Shown: positions 63,129 through 64,000 of the stretch, in pieces | Numbering within the stretch: position 1 is the first letter of the stretch | Layout: each line of letters opens with the position of its first letter | DNA from: Pegea sp. RAD2-039 | Lineage: Eukaryota; Chordata; Thaliacea; Salpida; Salpidae | Reading direction: 5' to 3' | Assembly: GCA_034620365.1 (NCBI GenBank) | Contig: JAQGEQ010000007.1 | Location: 124,001-188,000, forward strand | Length of the DNA: 64,000 nt | Notes under the pieces: model-generated | Databases searched by the model: none | What the model saw: only the letters and a program-made list of their open reading frames with translations | Told to the model about the DNA's origin: nothing | Translations under genes and position numbers: made by a program

Positions 63129-64000
63129 ATGCCTTTTAGCCTTTTTAAAAAAACTCCATCCAATCAGACTTTAAAAAAGATAAAAAAGTCCGAAGTTGAA
63201 GTATCTGAGGATGGAAGAAAAGCTGCTCTTGATGAAGCAGAACTTCTTCGGGTAAGTTTTATTTGATCTTCTTTAATTGATATCAGTTCTCAACCTTTTT
63301 CTTCCCCAAGACAAAGATTATTGAGCAGGAGAAAGAAATCAATTTACTTAGCTCAGAATTACAAAAACAAGAAGATAAAAGTGATGTTCTCAATTCGGAA
63401 AAAAATAATTTAAGCAGCGCTTTAGAAAAAGCAAAAGTAAATAAATATCTAAAAATCATTTTTATTTCTAACTTCTTTCTTACAGTCTGATGTTCAAAGA
63501 TTGGAATCTTTTAATAAAGATCAGAATTTCAGAGCTACAAGATCTGAAGAAGAATTGAACAGACTGCAGAAAAAAGCTGATAGCTCTAAACTAAGTTATG
63601 AGTAAGATCTTTTTTAAGCTTTAGATTATCTTTAAGACAAATTTAATTAATTTAAATTGGAATCTGTTTAACATAAGATAATTTAATTGAAGAAAATTAC
63701 AAATTGATTTGGAAAAAGCTAAAAAATTACAAGAAGAATTACAACAAGAGTTATCTACAAATAAGGAAGAAAACAACAAAATAATAGCAAAGTTAGAAGA
63801 AGAAGTAAAAGATGCTAAATCAAAATGGTCTGCTTTCCAAAAAACAGCTACTGATCATGAGAAAGTAAGTTGAAAAAATCTCATTTAAAATTTAAAAAAA
63901 AGTGTTTTTGTTGAAGGCTGTTAGTGAATTACGTGTCGATAGAAATCAACGAATTGCTAAAATGGACTTAATGGAAAAATCCCTAGCAAAATCTGAAACT
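63129..64000 (+). CDS. Coiled-coil protein, partial at window end
   Basis: Exons are proposed at 63129 or 63168 to 63251, then 63311-63436, 63486-63601, 63693-63864 and 63917 to beyond 64000, all in phase with introns of 49-91 bp. The product is a continuous heptad-rich helix (TKIIEQEKEINLLSSELQKQ, EEELNRLQKKADSS, ...KLEEEVKDAKSKW). Two models fit equally. In one, ATG at 63129 starts a new gene (MPFSLFKKTPSNQTLKK). In the other, the acceptor ccaatcag at 63160-63167 continues the ankycorbin-like gene in phase 0 from 62805. I favour continuation slightly, because ankycorbin-type proteins have long C-terminal coils. No specific family is recognisable from this part alone. Confidence 0.65.

Overview
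This is AT-rich nuclear DNA from an invertebrate animal. Most genes are split by short introns (about 50-500 bp) with GT..AG borders. The products are animal proteins: an LDLa-repeat GPCR, a WD40/SOCS-box protein, glycan-modifying Golgi enzymes and an ankyrin/coiled-coil protein. The sequence alone does not settle the phylum.

Region 1 (1-24.1 kb) is a tandem array of three diverged units. Units A (1-~8.2 kb) and C (~17.9-24.1 kb) each carry a complete gene for a receptor with many LDL-receptor class A repeats and a relaxin-receptor/GRL101-like seven-helix domain. Unit B (~8.2-17.9 kb) keeps only a decayed 3' part of that receptor. Its 5' flank is interrupted by a minus-strand gene for an unrecognised acidic protein and by a rotted LINE fragment. 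All three units end in the same conserved 3' flank.

Region 2 (24.1-31.9 kb) is gene-poor. It holds a decayed coding-like stretch, a damaged non-LTR retrotransposon (~26.9-30.1 kb) and, just after it, a decayed copy of an exon-like segment from unit B.

Region 3 (31.9-47.1 kb) holds four housekeeping or glycan genes: mitochondrial delta-1-pyrroline-5-carboxylate dehydrogenase (ALDH4A1, +); a uronyl/heparan 2-O-sulfotransferase-like enzyme (-) head-to-head with a glucoside xylosyltransferase (GXYLT, +); and a WSB-type WD40/SOCS-box protein (+). A non-LTR remnant lies between GXYLT and WSB.

Region 4 (47.1-57.5 kb) is mostly non-coding apart from a single-exon CDC50/TMEM30 P4-ATPase subunit (-).

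Region 5 (57.5-64 kb) is an ankyrin-repeat plus coiled-coil gene resembling ankycorbin (RAI14). One of its introns contains two unrelated minisatellites. A long coiled-coil run continues past the window edge, either as the same gene or as a new one. Exon boundaries were derived by hand from reading frame, phase and splice signals. All internal junctions given keep phase, but 5' exons and start codons are the least certain parts.
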